In this document: positions 33,463-42,514 of the stretch, one piece after another
Layout of the letters: every line of letters begins with the position of its first letter
Position numbering within the stretch: the stretch's first letter is position 1
Source of the DNA: SM23-28-2 sp964512285
GTDB taxonomy: Bacteria; Chloroflexota; Dehalococcoidia; SM23-28-2
Length of the DNA: 64,000 bases
Assembly (NCBI GenBank): GCA_964512285.1
Contig: CAZEJO010000007.1
Coordinates: 1 to 64,000 of the forward strand
Reading direction: 5' to 3'
Notes under the pieces: generated by a model
Told to the model about the DNA's origin: nothing
The model's database searches: none
The model's input: the letters and a program-made list of their open reading frames with translations, nothing else
Position numbers and translations under genes: made by a program

Positions 33463-34798
33463 CAGCCTCCACCCCCGGTCGGTCCAGCTCTACCAGCAGG
33501 CCCTCCAGACATTCCCCAGCGGGGTCACTCACGACGTTCGCTTCCTGCCGCCTTTCCCTCTGTACGTCGACCGAGCTCAGGGATGCCGCAAGTGGGACGT
33601 CGACGGTAACGAGATCGTCGACTACGTTATGGGCCATGGAGCCCTCATACTGGGGCACAGCCATCCGCTGCTGGTGGAGGCGGTGAATGGCCAGATAGCG
33701 AAGGGCACTCACTACGGCGCTTGCCACGAGCTGGAGCTGGCCTGGGCGAACTGGGTACGGCGGCTCATACCCTCGGCGGAGAAGGTGCGCTTCACCAACT
33801 CGGGCACCGAAGCCACCCTCATGGCCATCCGCCTGGCGCGGGCCTACACGGGTCGTGACAAGATCCTGAAGTTCGACTATCACTTCCACGGCTGGCATGA
33901 CAATGTGATGGGCGCCCGCTACGTCGAGTCCGACGTGCAGCGGGTGTCCGGCGTGCCGATGGGTACCCTTGAGAACCAGGTGACGATCCCCCAGAACGAT
34001 ATGGCGCTGGTGGAGCGCACCCTGGCCGAGGACCATGATATCGCCGCTGTCATCATCGAACCCAGCGGCGCTTCCTGGGGCACCCTGCCGCTGGTCGGAG
34101 GCTTCCTGGCCCAACTGCGGGAGGTGACTCAGCGTCACGGGGTGCTGCTCATCTTCGACGAGGTGGTGACTGGCTTCCGCCTCTCGCCGGGTGGTGCCCA
34201 GAAGCTATACGGCGTCCTGCCCGACCTGACTTGCCTGGCCAAGATCGTAGGGGGTGGCCTGCCCGGCGCCGCCGTGGCCGGGAAGCGTGAGATTCTCGCT
34301 CTCATAGAGTTCAGCCAGGATATGGATTGGAACCTCTCCCGTCGCATCTTCCATCCGGGTACGTACAACGCTAACCCGCTGTCGGCGGCTGCTGGCTCGG
34401 CCATGCTCTCCCACATTGCCGACGGCCGCCCCCAGGCTCACGCCGACGCTATGAACCGGCGCCTGGTGCAGGCGATGAACAAGGCGCTGGAGAGGAGGGA
34501 GATCCGCGGCTGTGTCTATGGCCTCTCCTCCATGTTCCACATCGCGCTGGGCGAGGATTGCCCCCGGATCAGAGACGGCATCGAGTGGCCTTGGCACTCC
34601 GCCAACGGCGCTTCTCCTCCTCGCACGAGCCTGGACATAGCCCTGGCCCTCAAGCGGGGCTGCCTCAATAACGGCGTCGACCTGATGGGCTTCAGCGGCG
34701 GGCTGGTCTCCGCCGTCCATCAGCCGGCGGACATCGACTTCACCGTCGAGGCTTTCGACAAGACTCTCGCTCAGATGCAGGAAGAGGGCATCCTCTAG
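33437..34798 (+). CDS. class III aminotransferase, glutamate-1-semialdehyde aminomutase-like
   Basis: A PLP enzyme of 453 residues. FTNSGTEATLMAIRLARAYT binds the cofactor phosphate, FDYHFHGWHD follows, and IFDEVVTGFR holds the PLP-contacting Asp. The Schiff-base Lys is in LAKIVGGGLPG. GTYNANPLSAAAG is HemL-like. The start at 33437 (GGAAGG upstream) lies inside the dehydrogenase gene. No other haem-synthesis gene is nearby, and pairing with a DapB-like enzyme argues for a catabolic or biosynthetic aminotransferase rather than true HemL. Confidence 0.88.
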   Translation: MTSILESYSSLHPRSVQLYQQALQTFPSGVTHDVRFLPPFPLYVDRAQGCRKWDVDGNEIVDYVMGHGALILGHSHPLLVEAVNGQIAKGTHYGACHELELAWANWVRRLIPSAEKVRFTNSGTEATLMAIRLARAYTGRDKILKFDYHFHGWHDNVMGARYVESDVQRVSGVPMGTLENQVTIPQNDMALVERTLAEDHDIAAVIIEPSGASWGTLPLVGGFLAQLREVTQRHGVLLIFDEVVTGFRLSPGGAQKLYGVLPDLTCLAKIVGGGLPGAAVAGKREILALIEFSQDMDWNLSRRIFHPGTYNANPLSAAAGSAMLSHIADGRPQAHADAMNRRLVQAMNKALERREIRGCVYGLSSMFHIALGEDCPRIRDGIEWPWHSANGASPPRTSLDIALALKRGCLNNGVDLMGFSGGLVSAVHQPADIDFTVEAFDKTLAQMQEEGIL

Positions 34799-34908
34799 CG
34801 GTTGAGCCGCAAGGCATCACTGCGGCGGGTCCGGCTGCCAGGCACAGCGCCACGATCACGGCCTGGAGCGCTCCAACCCAAACGGCTACCCGTCTAACAC
34901 AGGTGCCA

Positions 34909-34917
34909 TGCTATAAT
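34909..34917 (+). promoter_or_regulatory. extended -10 promoter giving a leaderless MFS mRNA
   Basis: TGCTATAAT is an extended -10 (TGn plus perfect TATAAT, 34912-34917). The expected start point, 7-8 bases on, coincides with the GTG start codon at 34925. No ribosome-binding site is present. Confidence 0.65.
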
Positions 34918-34924
34918 TCTGGCT

Positions 34925-36130
34925 GTGACTCGTGCCGAACGCCGCATCATCGCTTACACCTCCGCTGCCCACAGCCTCATCCACATCCTGGAATGGACCT
35001 ACGCTGTCCTGCTGCTAAAGATCAGCCTCGAGTTTGACATAGGCTTCTTCCTTCTCGGCGTACTGGGTAACATCTTCGCCTACACCTTCGGCTTCGGTGC
35101 GCTGCCCTCTGGTTTCCTGACCGACCGTCTCGGTTCTTCGCGAGTCCTCTACATCTGCATGCTAGGCAGCGGTCTCAGCGCTGTGCTGGTAGGCGTCTCT
35201 CAAACGACGCTGATGCTGGGTATCGCCCTGGCCCTGATGGGCCTGATGATGGGGCTCTATCATCCGGCGGGCATAGCCCTCATCGCTCAAAGAGTTCGCC
35301 AGCGGGGGATGGCCCTCGGCCTGCATGGCGTCTCGGGGAACCTGGGCATCGCGTTCACGCCGCTGCTGGCGGGCGGCTTGGCCTTCGCCTTTGACTGGCG
35401 GGCGGTCTACTTCTTCCTGGCTGCAATGATGGTAGCCCTGGGCGTCTTGCTGCGGTACGTGAGACTGGGCGGCGAGACACAGGAGACAGATACTGAGCCA
35501 ATGCCTGCGCAGCCCTCCCGACGGAGTGGCAATCCGCTTGTGCCTCTCATCCTGATCTACAGCGTCTTCATCCTGAACGGCTTTGTCTACAGCGCCAGCC
35601 GCACCTTCCTGCCCGCTCACATAAGCTCGGACGAGAGCGGAGCCATGGGCGATCTGCTGACTACACTGGCCTTGCTTATGGGAGCGGTGGGACAGTACAT
35701 CGGCGGCTCGCTATCTGAGCGGTTTCCCTTGGAGCGGCTAGCACCGCTGGTTGCTATAATGATAGTGCCTTGTCTTATCGGCATGGGGACGACTAGCGGG
35801 GTGCTGCTGGCAGTGGCTTCGGGTGGCTTTGTGTTGTTTAGCTTTGGAGGTCAGCCTATCTATAGTGGCCTTATCGCCGACTACACGCCCGAGCATCTTC
35901 TCGGACGCAGCTACGGTCTCACCTATTTCGCTGCGTTCGGGTTGGCGTCGGTGGGTTCTACTTATGGCGGCTTCTTTGCTAGTAGGTGGGATACGACATC
36001 GGCGGTGTTCATGGCCCTGGCGCCCTTCGCCGCGTTGGCATTCCTCATGGGCGTGGGCCTGTGGTTCATCTGGCGGCGACGGCTCGGGCTGCAGGAAGCG
36101 GCGCAGAGGCAGCCATCGCCATCGATGTGA
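34925..36130 (+). CDS. MFS transporter
   Basis: 401 residues, 12 hydrophobic segments in two halves. GFLTDRLGSSRVLY is the MFS loop 2-3 motif. GLMMGLYHPAGIALIAQRV and HGVSGNLGIAFTPLL resemble the fosmidomycin-resistance/Fsr-like branch. Substrate unknown. The gene stands alone on the plus strand after the aminotransferase gene, with its own promoter. Confidence 0.92.
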   Translation: MTRAERRIIAYTSAAHSLIHILEWTYAVLLLKISLEFDIGFFLLGVLGNIFAYTFGFGALPSGFLTDRLGSSRVLYICMLGSGLSAVLVGVSQTTLMLGIALALMGLMMGLYHPAGIALIAQRVRQRGMALGLHGVSGNLGIAFTPLLAGGLAFAFDWRAVYFFLAAMMVALGVLLRYVRLGGETQETDTEPMPAQPSRRSGNPLVPLILIYSVFILNGFVYSASRTFLPAHISSDESGAMGDLLTTLALLMGAVGQYIGGSLSERFPLERLAPLVAIMIVPCLIGMGTTSGVLLAVASGGFVLFSFGGQPIYSGLIADYTPEHLLGRSYGLTYFAAFGLASVGSTYGGFFASRWDTTSAVFMALAPFAALAFLMGVGLWFIWRRRLGLQEAAQRQPSPSM

Positions 36131-36212
36131 GGCGAGCGTTTGTGGTGAGCGTTCGTAGCGTTTACAGGTAAAACAGTGTTACATTATTGCGCCCTCGAAC
36201 GTCTAATAGTCG

Positions 36213-37409
36213 ATGGCGCGAGCGATTTACATGACAAACGATAGAGAGGGTCAGCAGGCAGGCCTGGCACGGGCTGACACCCGCCAGAAGGTGTTGCAGG
36301 CCGTCAGCCGCTTGCCCGGACGCGAGCGGCGCGTTCTCCTCCTGCGTGAGCTGGAGGGCTCGAGCTATGCTGAGATCGGGGAGGTAATGGGCATCTCCCC
36401 GACCAGGGTGGGGAAAATGCTGCATCGGGCTCGCCTGGGGTTCAGGCAAGCCTACTCCAGACTGGTCGGGAGCAAGGAGAAAAAGGGGAAGTGTCGCCGC
36501 CTGGGGTATCTCCTTTCTGCCCTCTATGATGGCGAGCTGCTGGGGCCGGGGCAACAGAAAGCAGCTGAGCACCTGGCTGACTGCGTTGATTGCCAGTGGA
36601 TGCGGGACAAGCTCGCTTTGGCCTCTGAACTCCTGGCCACTCTAGTGCCGACGCCGGCTCCGCCTGGACTAGCCGATAGGATCCTGGCTCGAACGGCCAT
36701 GAACGGGATGTTACTGGGTGGTGGCGGCGGTGGCGGCACGCTCTGGAAACTTCCCCTCATGCTGGTTGCTGGTGGCGGCTTCATCGCCGCTGTGGTGGCA
36801 GTGGTGCTCTTCCTATGGCAGGACTCAGAGCCCTCCGCTCCCATGGTACTGCCGCTGAACGCCAGCCCTACGGCTAGCCCTGTGGCTAGCCCTACGCTCA
36901 CCGCTGTTGCCGGTGTGTCGGAACCACCTTCAGAGCCCCCGATTCTCACTCCAGCAGTGACGCCCTTCCCGACGGAGACGATCACAGCCACGGCCACGCC
37001 CTCGGCAACGCCTTCACCCACACCTGTGGCAACCGCAACCCCGACTCCTGTGCCAAGCCCGTCGCCCACGCCCAGTCCTACTCCCACACCCACGCCTACT
37101 CCCACTCCATCGCCCACACCCGTTGCTGGGCCGGGTGGCATACAGGGCTCGGTGACCTGTCAAGACCAGGGGGTGGACGGAGCCCAGGTGACCGTCTCCG
37201 GTACGTTTCCTCAGAGCGGAGTGGTCTGGTCGGGCGTGACAGGGGGAGATGGAACGTTCAGCACGGGGCTGATCCTCGACGCTGGGTCCTACGTCGTAGC
37301 CATCACTTCGCCTGGCACTGGCTATGACACTCTGCCTGTGACCGTATCGCCTGATAGCTACGGCAGTGTGCTAGCCCAGTGCACCATAATATACGGGCCC
37401 GGCCACTAG
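36213..37409 (+). CDS. sigma-70 region 4 / zinc anti-sigma / transmembrane fusion with ectodomain
   Basis: 398 residues in four parts. Residues 24-82 are a sigma-70 region 4 helix-turn-helix (LPGRERRVLLLRELEGSSYA, then ISPTRVGKMLHRARLGF). Residues 95-135 are an anti-sigma zinc-finger-like segment with H120-x3-C124-x2-C127 (HLADCVDC). A TM helix spans 179-202. Outside lie a Thr/Pro-rich linker (to about 313) and a carboxypeptidase-regulatory-like beta domain (GSVTCQDQGVDGAQVTVSG). Region 2 is absent, so it cannot be a complete sigma factor. No ribosome site is visible before the ATG; an ATG at 36231 is the alternative. Confidence 0.85.
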   Translation: MARAIYMTNDREGQQAGLARADTRQKVLQAVSRLPGRERRVLLLRELEGSSYAEIGEVMGISPTRVGKMLHRARLGFRQAYSRLVGSKEKKGKCRRLGYLLSALYDGELLGPGQQKAAEHLADCVDCQWMRDKLALASELLATLVPTPAPPGLADRILARTAMNGMLLGGGGGGGTLWKLPLMLVAGGGFIAAVVAVVLFLWQDSEPSAPMVLPLNASPTASPVASPTLTAVAGVSEPPSEPPILTPAVTPFPTETITATATPSATPSPTPVATATPTPVPSPSPTPSPTPTPTPTPTPSPTPVAGPGGIQGSVTCQDQGVDGAQVTVSGTFPQSGVVWSGVTGGDGTFSTGLILDAGSYVVAITSPGTGYDTLPVTVSPDSYGSVLAQCTIIYGPGH

Positions 37410-37735
37410 CGGCAGCGAACCACGTCACTCAGTTGCAGACACTCTCTCGCCTGATTGCCTCCCATCACGCCATGCGCTGGAGCCCCCGCAACACTCTCGC
37501 CTTGCAGGGCCTGGGCCTGCTGCGCGACTAGGCTGACCACTGAGAGCGAAGCCAAGCAGGCTGAGAAGAACACAGGCTGCGAGGGTATCGTGTCGCGTGC
37601 GTCTTGCCAAGCGCCATCCTATGTAACGTTGGTCGTGCCTCCACGTCTCTTCTATCGAGACCACAGACGCCAGGGGCGTGGGGGGCCAAGAGCGGGCTTG
37701 TCTTGTTCGATGTCGGAAGACAGGAGGCAGCAAGG

Positions 37736-39172
37736 GTGAAACTGTACAACGATGGTAACCAAGACGATGAGTTTCCCCCGATTGGCGAAGACAATGTGGA
37801 GTCCCCGCGCTCGCCTTGGTCGACGGACGAGCTTGATGCCAAAGGGGCTTCGCAGACCGCGACAGTAGAGGAGGAGACGACAAGTATCCTTCCTCCGCAA
37901 CCGCAGACGCTGGCGGACAGCGGTCTGTCGCTGGCGTTCCTAACAGACCTGGCCCTAAAGACCATTCACTACGCAGGACTGCCCTCGGCCACTCATGTGA
38001 CCGAGAGAATGGCTCTGCCGCCTGCCATCGTCCAGCAGCTTCTGACCCTGCTGGCCGACGATCACCTTTGCGAGGTGGCGAGCTCCAGCAACATGATGGT
38101 TGGCAATTACCGCTACCGTCTCACAGCGGGGGGGATCAACAGGGTCAGGGATGCCCTGGAGAGGTCTCGATACGCTGGGCCGGCACCGGTGACTATAGAC
38201 CAGTACGTCAAGGTGATGGAGCGACAGCGAGGTCATAGGCAGCCGCCATCGAGGCAGAGCATCGAGGCAGCTCTGTCGGAGCTGGTGCTGGCTCCAGACG
38301 TGGCCGACGCCCTGGCGCGGACTCTCCACTCCGGGCGCTGCGCCCTACTCTACGGCCCCTCGGGCAACGGCAAGACGTCTGTGCTGGAGGCACTCGCCCG
38401 TCACCTAGAGGGGGAGATGCTTGTTCCCTTCGCCATCTACGCTTACGGGCACATCATCCGTGTCTTTGACTCCTCCGTCCACATTCCTGTGAAAGACCAA
38501 GGGAAGGCAGAACTGCTCCTCGAGGGACCTGACGAGTCTGAGGGTAAGCCCAAGCGTGACCAGCGCTGGACTACTACTCGCAGGCCGGCGGTGATAGTGG
38601 GCGGCGAACTGGGTGAGGAGTCGCTGGAACTGGCCTACGACCCCGTGTCACGTTTCTATCAGGCGCCATCGCACCTCAAGGCCCAGGGCGGCATGCTGGC
38701 GGTGGACGATTTCGGCCGCCAGAGGATCCGGCCCGAGGATCTGCTCAGCCGATGGCTGACTCCTCTGGAGCGAGGCTGCTACTCCCTCACCTTCCACACT
38801 GGGGAAAAGATATCGGTGCCTTTCGACGTTCATCTGCTTTTCGCCACCAATCTCAAGGTGGAGCTTCTTCTCGATCAGCCCTTCCTGCGGCGAATTCTCT
38901 ACAAGGTGGAGATTCCCAACCCCGGCCCGGACGAGTTTCGAGAGATCTTGCGACGGGCGTGCGAGAACCGTTCTATGACAGCCACTGAGGAAACCCTGAA
39001 CTACGTCGTTGAACGGCTGTACGAGGAGAACTCCCACAAATCGCGGGCCTCCTACGCTCGTGACCTGCTGGATATCGTTGCCCAGAGCGCCAGGTACGAC
39101 AGCGTCGAGCCTGTCCTGACTCCTGAGACTTTCGACAACGCCCACCGCCTATTCATCCCCGGACGGGCGTAG
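37736..39172 (+). CDS. AAA+ ATPase with N-terminal winged-helix-like domain
   Basis: 478 residues from the GTG at 37736 (AGGAGG upstream). The first 70 are acidic and probably disordered. Residues 70-160 (LALKTIHYAGLPSATHVTER, YRYRLTAGGINRV) look like a winged helix. The AAA+ core follows: Walker A LYGPSGNGKTS, Walker B MLAVDDFGRQ, sensor 1 LLFATNLK and an Arg-finger region PFLRRI. Family unknown to me beyond AAA+. The 325 bases before it hold no gene I can support. Confidence 0.88.
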   Translation: MKLYNDGNQDDEFPPIGEDNVESPRSPWSTDELDAKGASQTATVEEETTSILPPQPQTLADSGLSLAFLTDLALKTIHYAGLPSATHVTERMALPPAIVQQLLTLLADDHLCEVASSSNMMVGNYRYRLTAGGINRVRDALERSRYAGPAPVTIDQYVKVMERQRGHRQPPSRQSIEAALSELVLAPDVADALARTLHSGRCALLYGPSGNGKTSVLEALARHLEGEMLVPFAIYAYGHIIRVFDSSVHIPVKDQGKAELLLEGPDESEGKPKRDQRWTTTRRPAVIVGGELGEESLELAYDPVSRFYQAPSHLKAQGGMLAVDDFGRQRIRPEDLLSRWLTPLERGCYSLTFHTGEKISVPFDVHLLFATNLKVELLLDQPFLRRILYKVEIPNPGPDEFREILRRACENRSMTATEETLNYVVERLYEENSHKSRASYARDLLDIVAQSARYDSVEPVLTPETFDNAHRLFIPGRA

Positions 39173-39208
39173 AGCACACCAGCTCTGACAGCGTATCCAG
39201 CCCCTCGG

Positions 39209-40339
39209 CTAGATGAGGCGGTGCGGATCGGCGGCCTCGTATTTCTTCAGCTTGTCCTCATCCAGATCGATCCCCAGGCCTGGTCCCTCAGGCACCTTCA
39301 CATAACCTTCCTCATCTGGGCGGAAGGGCTCGGTGAGCATGAAGTCGCGCGCCTCAGGCGTCCAGTTTGGCGGGTCATAGGGGAACTCCAGATAGGGACA
39401 GAGACCGAGGGAGGCGGCGAAGTGGAGGTTGGCGGCGAGGCCGATGCCATTTGTCCAGGTGTGAGGAGTGATCGTTTTGCCGTGGGCCTGGAGCATGGCG
39501 GCGATCTGGCGGCACTGGGCGAAGCCGCCAGCGAAGGTGACATCGGGCTGGTAGACGTCGAGGCAGTCTTTCTCCAAGAGGATCTTGAACTCGTGGAAGC
39601 CCTGGTTCAGCTCGGCGCCAGCGATGCGCAGGTTCACCTGGCGGCGCAGTTCGGCCAGACCATCGTAGTCGTAGCAGTAGAGAGGCTCCTCCAGCCAGTA
39701 GACGCCTAGCTCCTCCATGGCCCTGGCCATCGATATGGCTGTGCGCAGGTCCCAGCGCTGGGGCGCGCGGTCGGGGGCAATGACCCAGCCGTAGTTGGCA
39801 TCTACCATGATATCCATGCTATCGCCCACGGCCTTGCGCACTGCTTCCAGCACCCGCAGGTCGTCCCTTGGGTTGGGGCGGTGGAAGCGGAGCTTGATGG
39901 CGCGGAACCCTTCGTCACGGAAGCGCTGGGCATCCTCGACACGTTGCTCGGGCAAGCGGAGTTCGCCGGTGCTAGCGTAAGCCTTGAGTCGCTCCTGACC
40001 GCCGCCCAGGAGCTTGTAGATGGGCTGACCGGTGGCCTTGCCGATGATGTCCCACAGGGCCACCTCCAACGGCCAGGGGCGCCCGATGAAGAAGGCAAAG
40101 CTGCGCATGTTCTGAACGTGCTGCTCGATGGCAAAGGGGTCCTGCCCCAGCAGGAACAGGCGGGCAACATCCCAGCGCGCGGCCACGCCGCCGGAGCCGA
40201 TGCCGGTTATTCCCTCGTCCGTGTGGATGAAGACGATGTGCGCGCGGTGGTGCACGGTGGGCATGGGCTGCCAGGTGGACACAAAGGTCTTCTCCAGAGG
40301 GTACTCCAAGACCCGGATCTCGATGTCAGTGATCCTCAT
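39209..40339 (-). CDS. enolase-superfamily (mandelate racemase/muconate lactonizing type) enzyme
   Basis: 376 residues from the ATG at 40339 (AGGAGG upstream; open frame to 40654 is not part of the protein). The barrel metal ligands are visible: DIMVDANYGW (Asp), YWLEEPLYCYD (Glu) and AGAELNQ (Glu). The catalytic His is in TPHTWTNGIG, and KLRFH stands at the KxK position. This is the mandelate-racemase/sugar-acid-dehydratase subgroup. The acid substrate cannot be named. It follows the CoA transferase gene by 11 bp. Confidence 0.9.
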   Translation of the reverse strand: MRITDIEIRVLEYPLEKTFVSTWQPMPTVHHRAHIVFIHTDEGITGIGSGGVAARWDVARLFLLGQDPFAIEQHVQNMRSFAFFIGRPWPLEVALWDIIGKATGQPIYKLLGGGQERLKAYASTGELRLPEQRVEDAQRFRDEGFRAIKLRFHRPNPRDDLRVLEAVRKAVGDSMDIMVDANYGWVIAPDRAPQRWDLRTAISMARAMEELGVYWLEEPLYCYDYDGLAELRRQVNLRIAGAELNQGFHEFKILLEKDCLDVYQPDVTFAGGFAQCRQIAAMLQAHGKTITPHTWTNGIGLAANLHFAASLGLCPYLEFPYDPPNWTPEARDFMLTEPFRPDEEGYVKVPEGPGLGIDLDEDKLKKYEAADPHRLI

Positions 40340-40350
40340 CGTTGCCTCCT

Positions 40351-41559
40351 TCAAGGGTGCGGGCCGACAATCACGCCCGCCGCCGCGAGTTCGTCCAGTT
40401 CCTGCGCCGAGAGCCCAAGCAGGGAGGAGAGCACTTCGTAGGTGTCCTGGCCGAGTGCAGGCGATGGCCCTTTGATGCCGCCGGGCGTGCGGGAGAGCTT
40501 GACCGGCGTATCGGGTAGCTTCAGGCGGCCAATGCGGGGGTGCTCGACCTCCACCAGCATGCGGCGGGCCAGCACCTGGGGGTATTCGGCGGCCTGGGCG
40601 ATGTTGTTCAGGGGCCCGCAGGGCAGGCCTATGGCATCGAACTCCTGCAGCCACTCGCTGGTGGTCTTCTGGCGCATGGCCTCGTTTAGGATGGGCTCCA
40701 GATCAGCGTGGTGCTCAGTGCGCAGGGCGGGAGTATCGAAGCGAGGGTCATCGATCAGGTCCACCCGGCCGATGGTAGCGCAGAGGAGCTCCCACTGGTT
40801 CTCCACCCCCCAGCTCAGGGCGAGGACGATCCAGCCGTCGCTGGTGGGGAAGGCCTGGAAGGGGGTGGCGATAGGATGGCGGGTGCCGATGGGTTTGGGC
40901 AGCTCGCCGGTGGCGAAGTAGCGGATGAAGGCGTTCTCCAGGATGGCGATCTGGCAATCCAGCATGGCGATGTCGATCAGTTGGCCGCGGCCGCTCCTCT
41001 CGCGCTCCTGGAGAGCAGCCAGGACGCCGATGGCCGTGTAGAGGCCAGCGGCGATGTCGCCCAGGGAGACGCCGGGGCGCACGGGCGGGCCGTCGGGCTC
41101 GCCGGTGATGCTCATGACGCCGCCCATTCCCTGCACCACGACGTCCAGGGCCGGCCGCAGCCGCTCAGGCCCTGTCTGGCCGAAGCCGGAGGTAGCGGCA
41201 TAGATGAGGCGAGGGTTGCGTTTCTGGAGAGCATCGTGGCTCAGTCCCAGCTTCTCCATGGTGCCCGGCGTGAAGTTCTCCATCACCACGTCGGATAGGT
41301 CTACCAGGCGCAGGAAGAGCTCCTTGCCCCGTTCTGTCTTCAGGTCAAAGCAGACGCTCTTCTTGCCACGATTGATGCTGAAGAAGTAGCAGCTTTCGCC
41401 GTTGACGATCGGGCCGGTGCCGCGGGCAGCGTCGCCGTAAGGAGGGCGCTCCACCTTGATGACGTCCGCCCCCAGATCGCACAGGATCATGCTGGCGAAG
41501 GGCCCGGCCAGCACCCAGGTGAGGTCGAGGACTCTGATTCCTTCCAGGGGCGCCGACAT
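40351..41559 (-). CDS. CaiB/BaiF family III CoA transferase
   Basis: 402 residues opening with LEGIRVLDLTWVLAGPFAS and GADVIKVERP. The catalytic Asp is in the region after FDLKTERGKELF (LSDVVMENFTPGTMEKLGL). ATSGFGQTGP and DIAMLDCQIA follow. The family transfers CoA between carboxylic acids. Likely co-transcribed with the enolase-superfamily gene, pointing to acid degradation. Confidence 0.94.
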   Translation of the reverse strand: MSAPLEGIRVLDLTWVLAGPFASMILCDLGADVIKVERPPYGDAARGTGPIVNGESCYFFSINRGKKSVCFDLKTERGKELFLRLVDLSDVVMENFTPGTMEKLGLSHDALQKRNPRLIYAATSGFGQTGPERLRPALDVVVQGMGGVMSITGEPDGPPVRPGVSLGDIAAGLYTAIGVLAALQERERSGRGQLIDIAMLDCQIAILENAFIRYFATGELPKPIGTRHPIATPFQAFPTSDGWIVLALSWGVENQWELLCATIGRVDLIDDPRFDTPALRTEHHADLEPILNEAMRQKTTSEWLQEFDAIGLPCGPLNNIAQAAEYPQVLARRMLVEVEHPRIGRLKLPDTPVKLSRTPGGIKGPSPALGQDTYEVLSSLLGLSAQELDELAAAGVIVGPHP

Positions 41560-41697
41560 TCTCCCCTCCTCGCACGGTGTGGATTAAACCGTGCACATGA
41601 TAGCAGGGAAAAGGAGTCAACGCCCAGACCCCCGGTCAGGGTAGAGGTAGGAGGGATTGGGGCGAGGAAGCTCTACTTGGTGACGAGCGCAGCGTGA

Positions 41698-41982
41698 CTA
41701 GGCCGGAGGGTCGCTCTGGGTGGCGAGGATAAAGCGTGGACCAGCCGGGGTGTCCTGGCAATCGATGGTGGCCTCACCCAGAAGCTCAGACACGTCGGTT
41801 CCCACTAGCAGAACATCGGTGTCGCCGCTCTGAACGACCTCGTCGCCCTCGCAGCGCTCATCGAAGGCGAATTGAAAACCGTCGTCTCGATTCACCAGCC
41901 GCAGCACCTTGTTGGCGCTCTCTTCGTGACCTTGCTGCATCTCTCTCAGGAGCTGAGCAGCGTGCTCGGTCACTGTAACCAT
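41698..41982 (-). CDS. HesB/IscA-like protein lacking the cysteine triad
   Basis: 94 residues with the A-type carrier fold pattern: VTVTEHAAQLLREM, VLRLVNRDDGFQFAFDE, VLLVGTDVSELLGEATIDC and GPRFIL. The canonical C-terminal C-x-C is missing. Only Cys44 and Cys75 exist, and neither is at a usual ligand position. It may be a non-cluster relative. AGGAGG lies before the ATG. Confidence 0.75.
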   Translation of the reverse strand: MVTVTEHAAQLLREMQQGHEESANKVLRLVNRDDGFQFAFDERCEGDEVVQSGDTDVLLVGTDVSELLGEATIDCQDTPAGPRFILATQSDPPA

Positions 41983-42023
41983 GCGTAGCCTCCTCCCTGT
42001 GGAACTGCCCTATCCGACGATCG

Positions 42024-42329
42024 TTACCAACGGGGACGGTTGGCCTTTTGCTTAGCGAAACATTCGTCGCAGTAGACTGGCTTGTCCAGCCTCGGTTGGA
42101 AGGGAACCTGACAGGGAGCGCCGCAACTGCTGCAGACAACGTCATACATCGTGCGCTCGCCGCCGCGGCCGTAGCCGCCGCCGCGCTCGGCCCGTCTGGC
42201 CTGACGGCAGGTCGGGCAGCGCCTGGGGTCCTGATACCCTCTGCTGGCGTGGAACTCCTGGTCCGCCGCCGAGAAGGTAAACTCAGCGCCACAATCGGCG
42301 CAAACTAGGGTCTTATCCTCAAAGGCCAC
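42024..42329 (-). CDS. small double zinc-ribbon protein
   Basis: 101 residues with two CxxC pairs in the first half (LVCADCGAEF and RRCPTCRQAR) and two in the second (CSSCGAPCQVPF and YCDECFAKQ). A Gly/Arg hinge joins the halves. Such proteins are frequent in Chloroflexota and may bind nucleic acid. GGAGGTCATCG lies before the ATG. Confidence 0.88.
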   Translation of the reverse strand: MAFEDKTLVCADCGAEFTFSAADQEFHASRGYQDPRRCPTCRQARRAERGGGYGRGGERTMYDVVCSSCGAPCQVPFQPRLDKPVYCDECFAKQKANRPRW

Positions 42330-42514
42330 TCGATGACCTCCTTCGCTAGTCTTGGTTAAGCCTCGGTCATCGAGCGACTCTCGCTGTAGGGCTTCTCCCT
42401 TCAGGAATGCCGACGCCGGAACGTTAACCTGCTACTATGCTAACACGAGCAATTCAGCCTGACAACCTGCTGCGCTGACAGAGGGCTAAACTAGCCCTTC
42501 AGATGGCGTGGCCC

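Noticed and set aside
33437..34798. Confident naming of the aminotransferase as hemL
   Set aside because: Motifs are HemL-like, but coupling to a DapB-like dehydrogenase and lack of other haem genes make the specific name unsafe.
37000..37130. ACTCCCACACCC-type repeats as a microsatellite or CRISPR-like array
   Set aside because: They encode the Thr/Pro linker of the sigma4 fusion in frame, with irregular units and no spacers.
37410..37735. Minus-strand stretch resembling a signal peptide (LAACVLLSLLGFALSG)
   Set aside because: It has no start codon with a ribosome site, no continuing domain and runs into low-complexity Arg/Gly sequence. I report the interval as having no supported gene.
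40340..40654. N-terminal extension of the enolase-superfamily frame
   Set aside because: The extra codons are Arg/Pro/Ala-rich, lie inside the CoA transferase gene in another frame, and a strong AGGAGG precedes the ATG at 40339.
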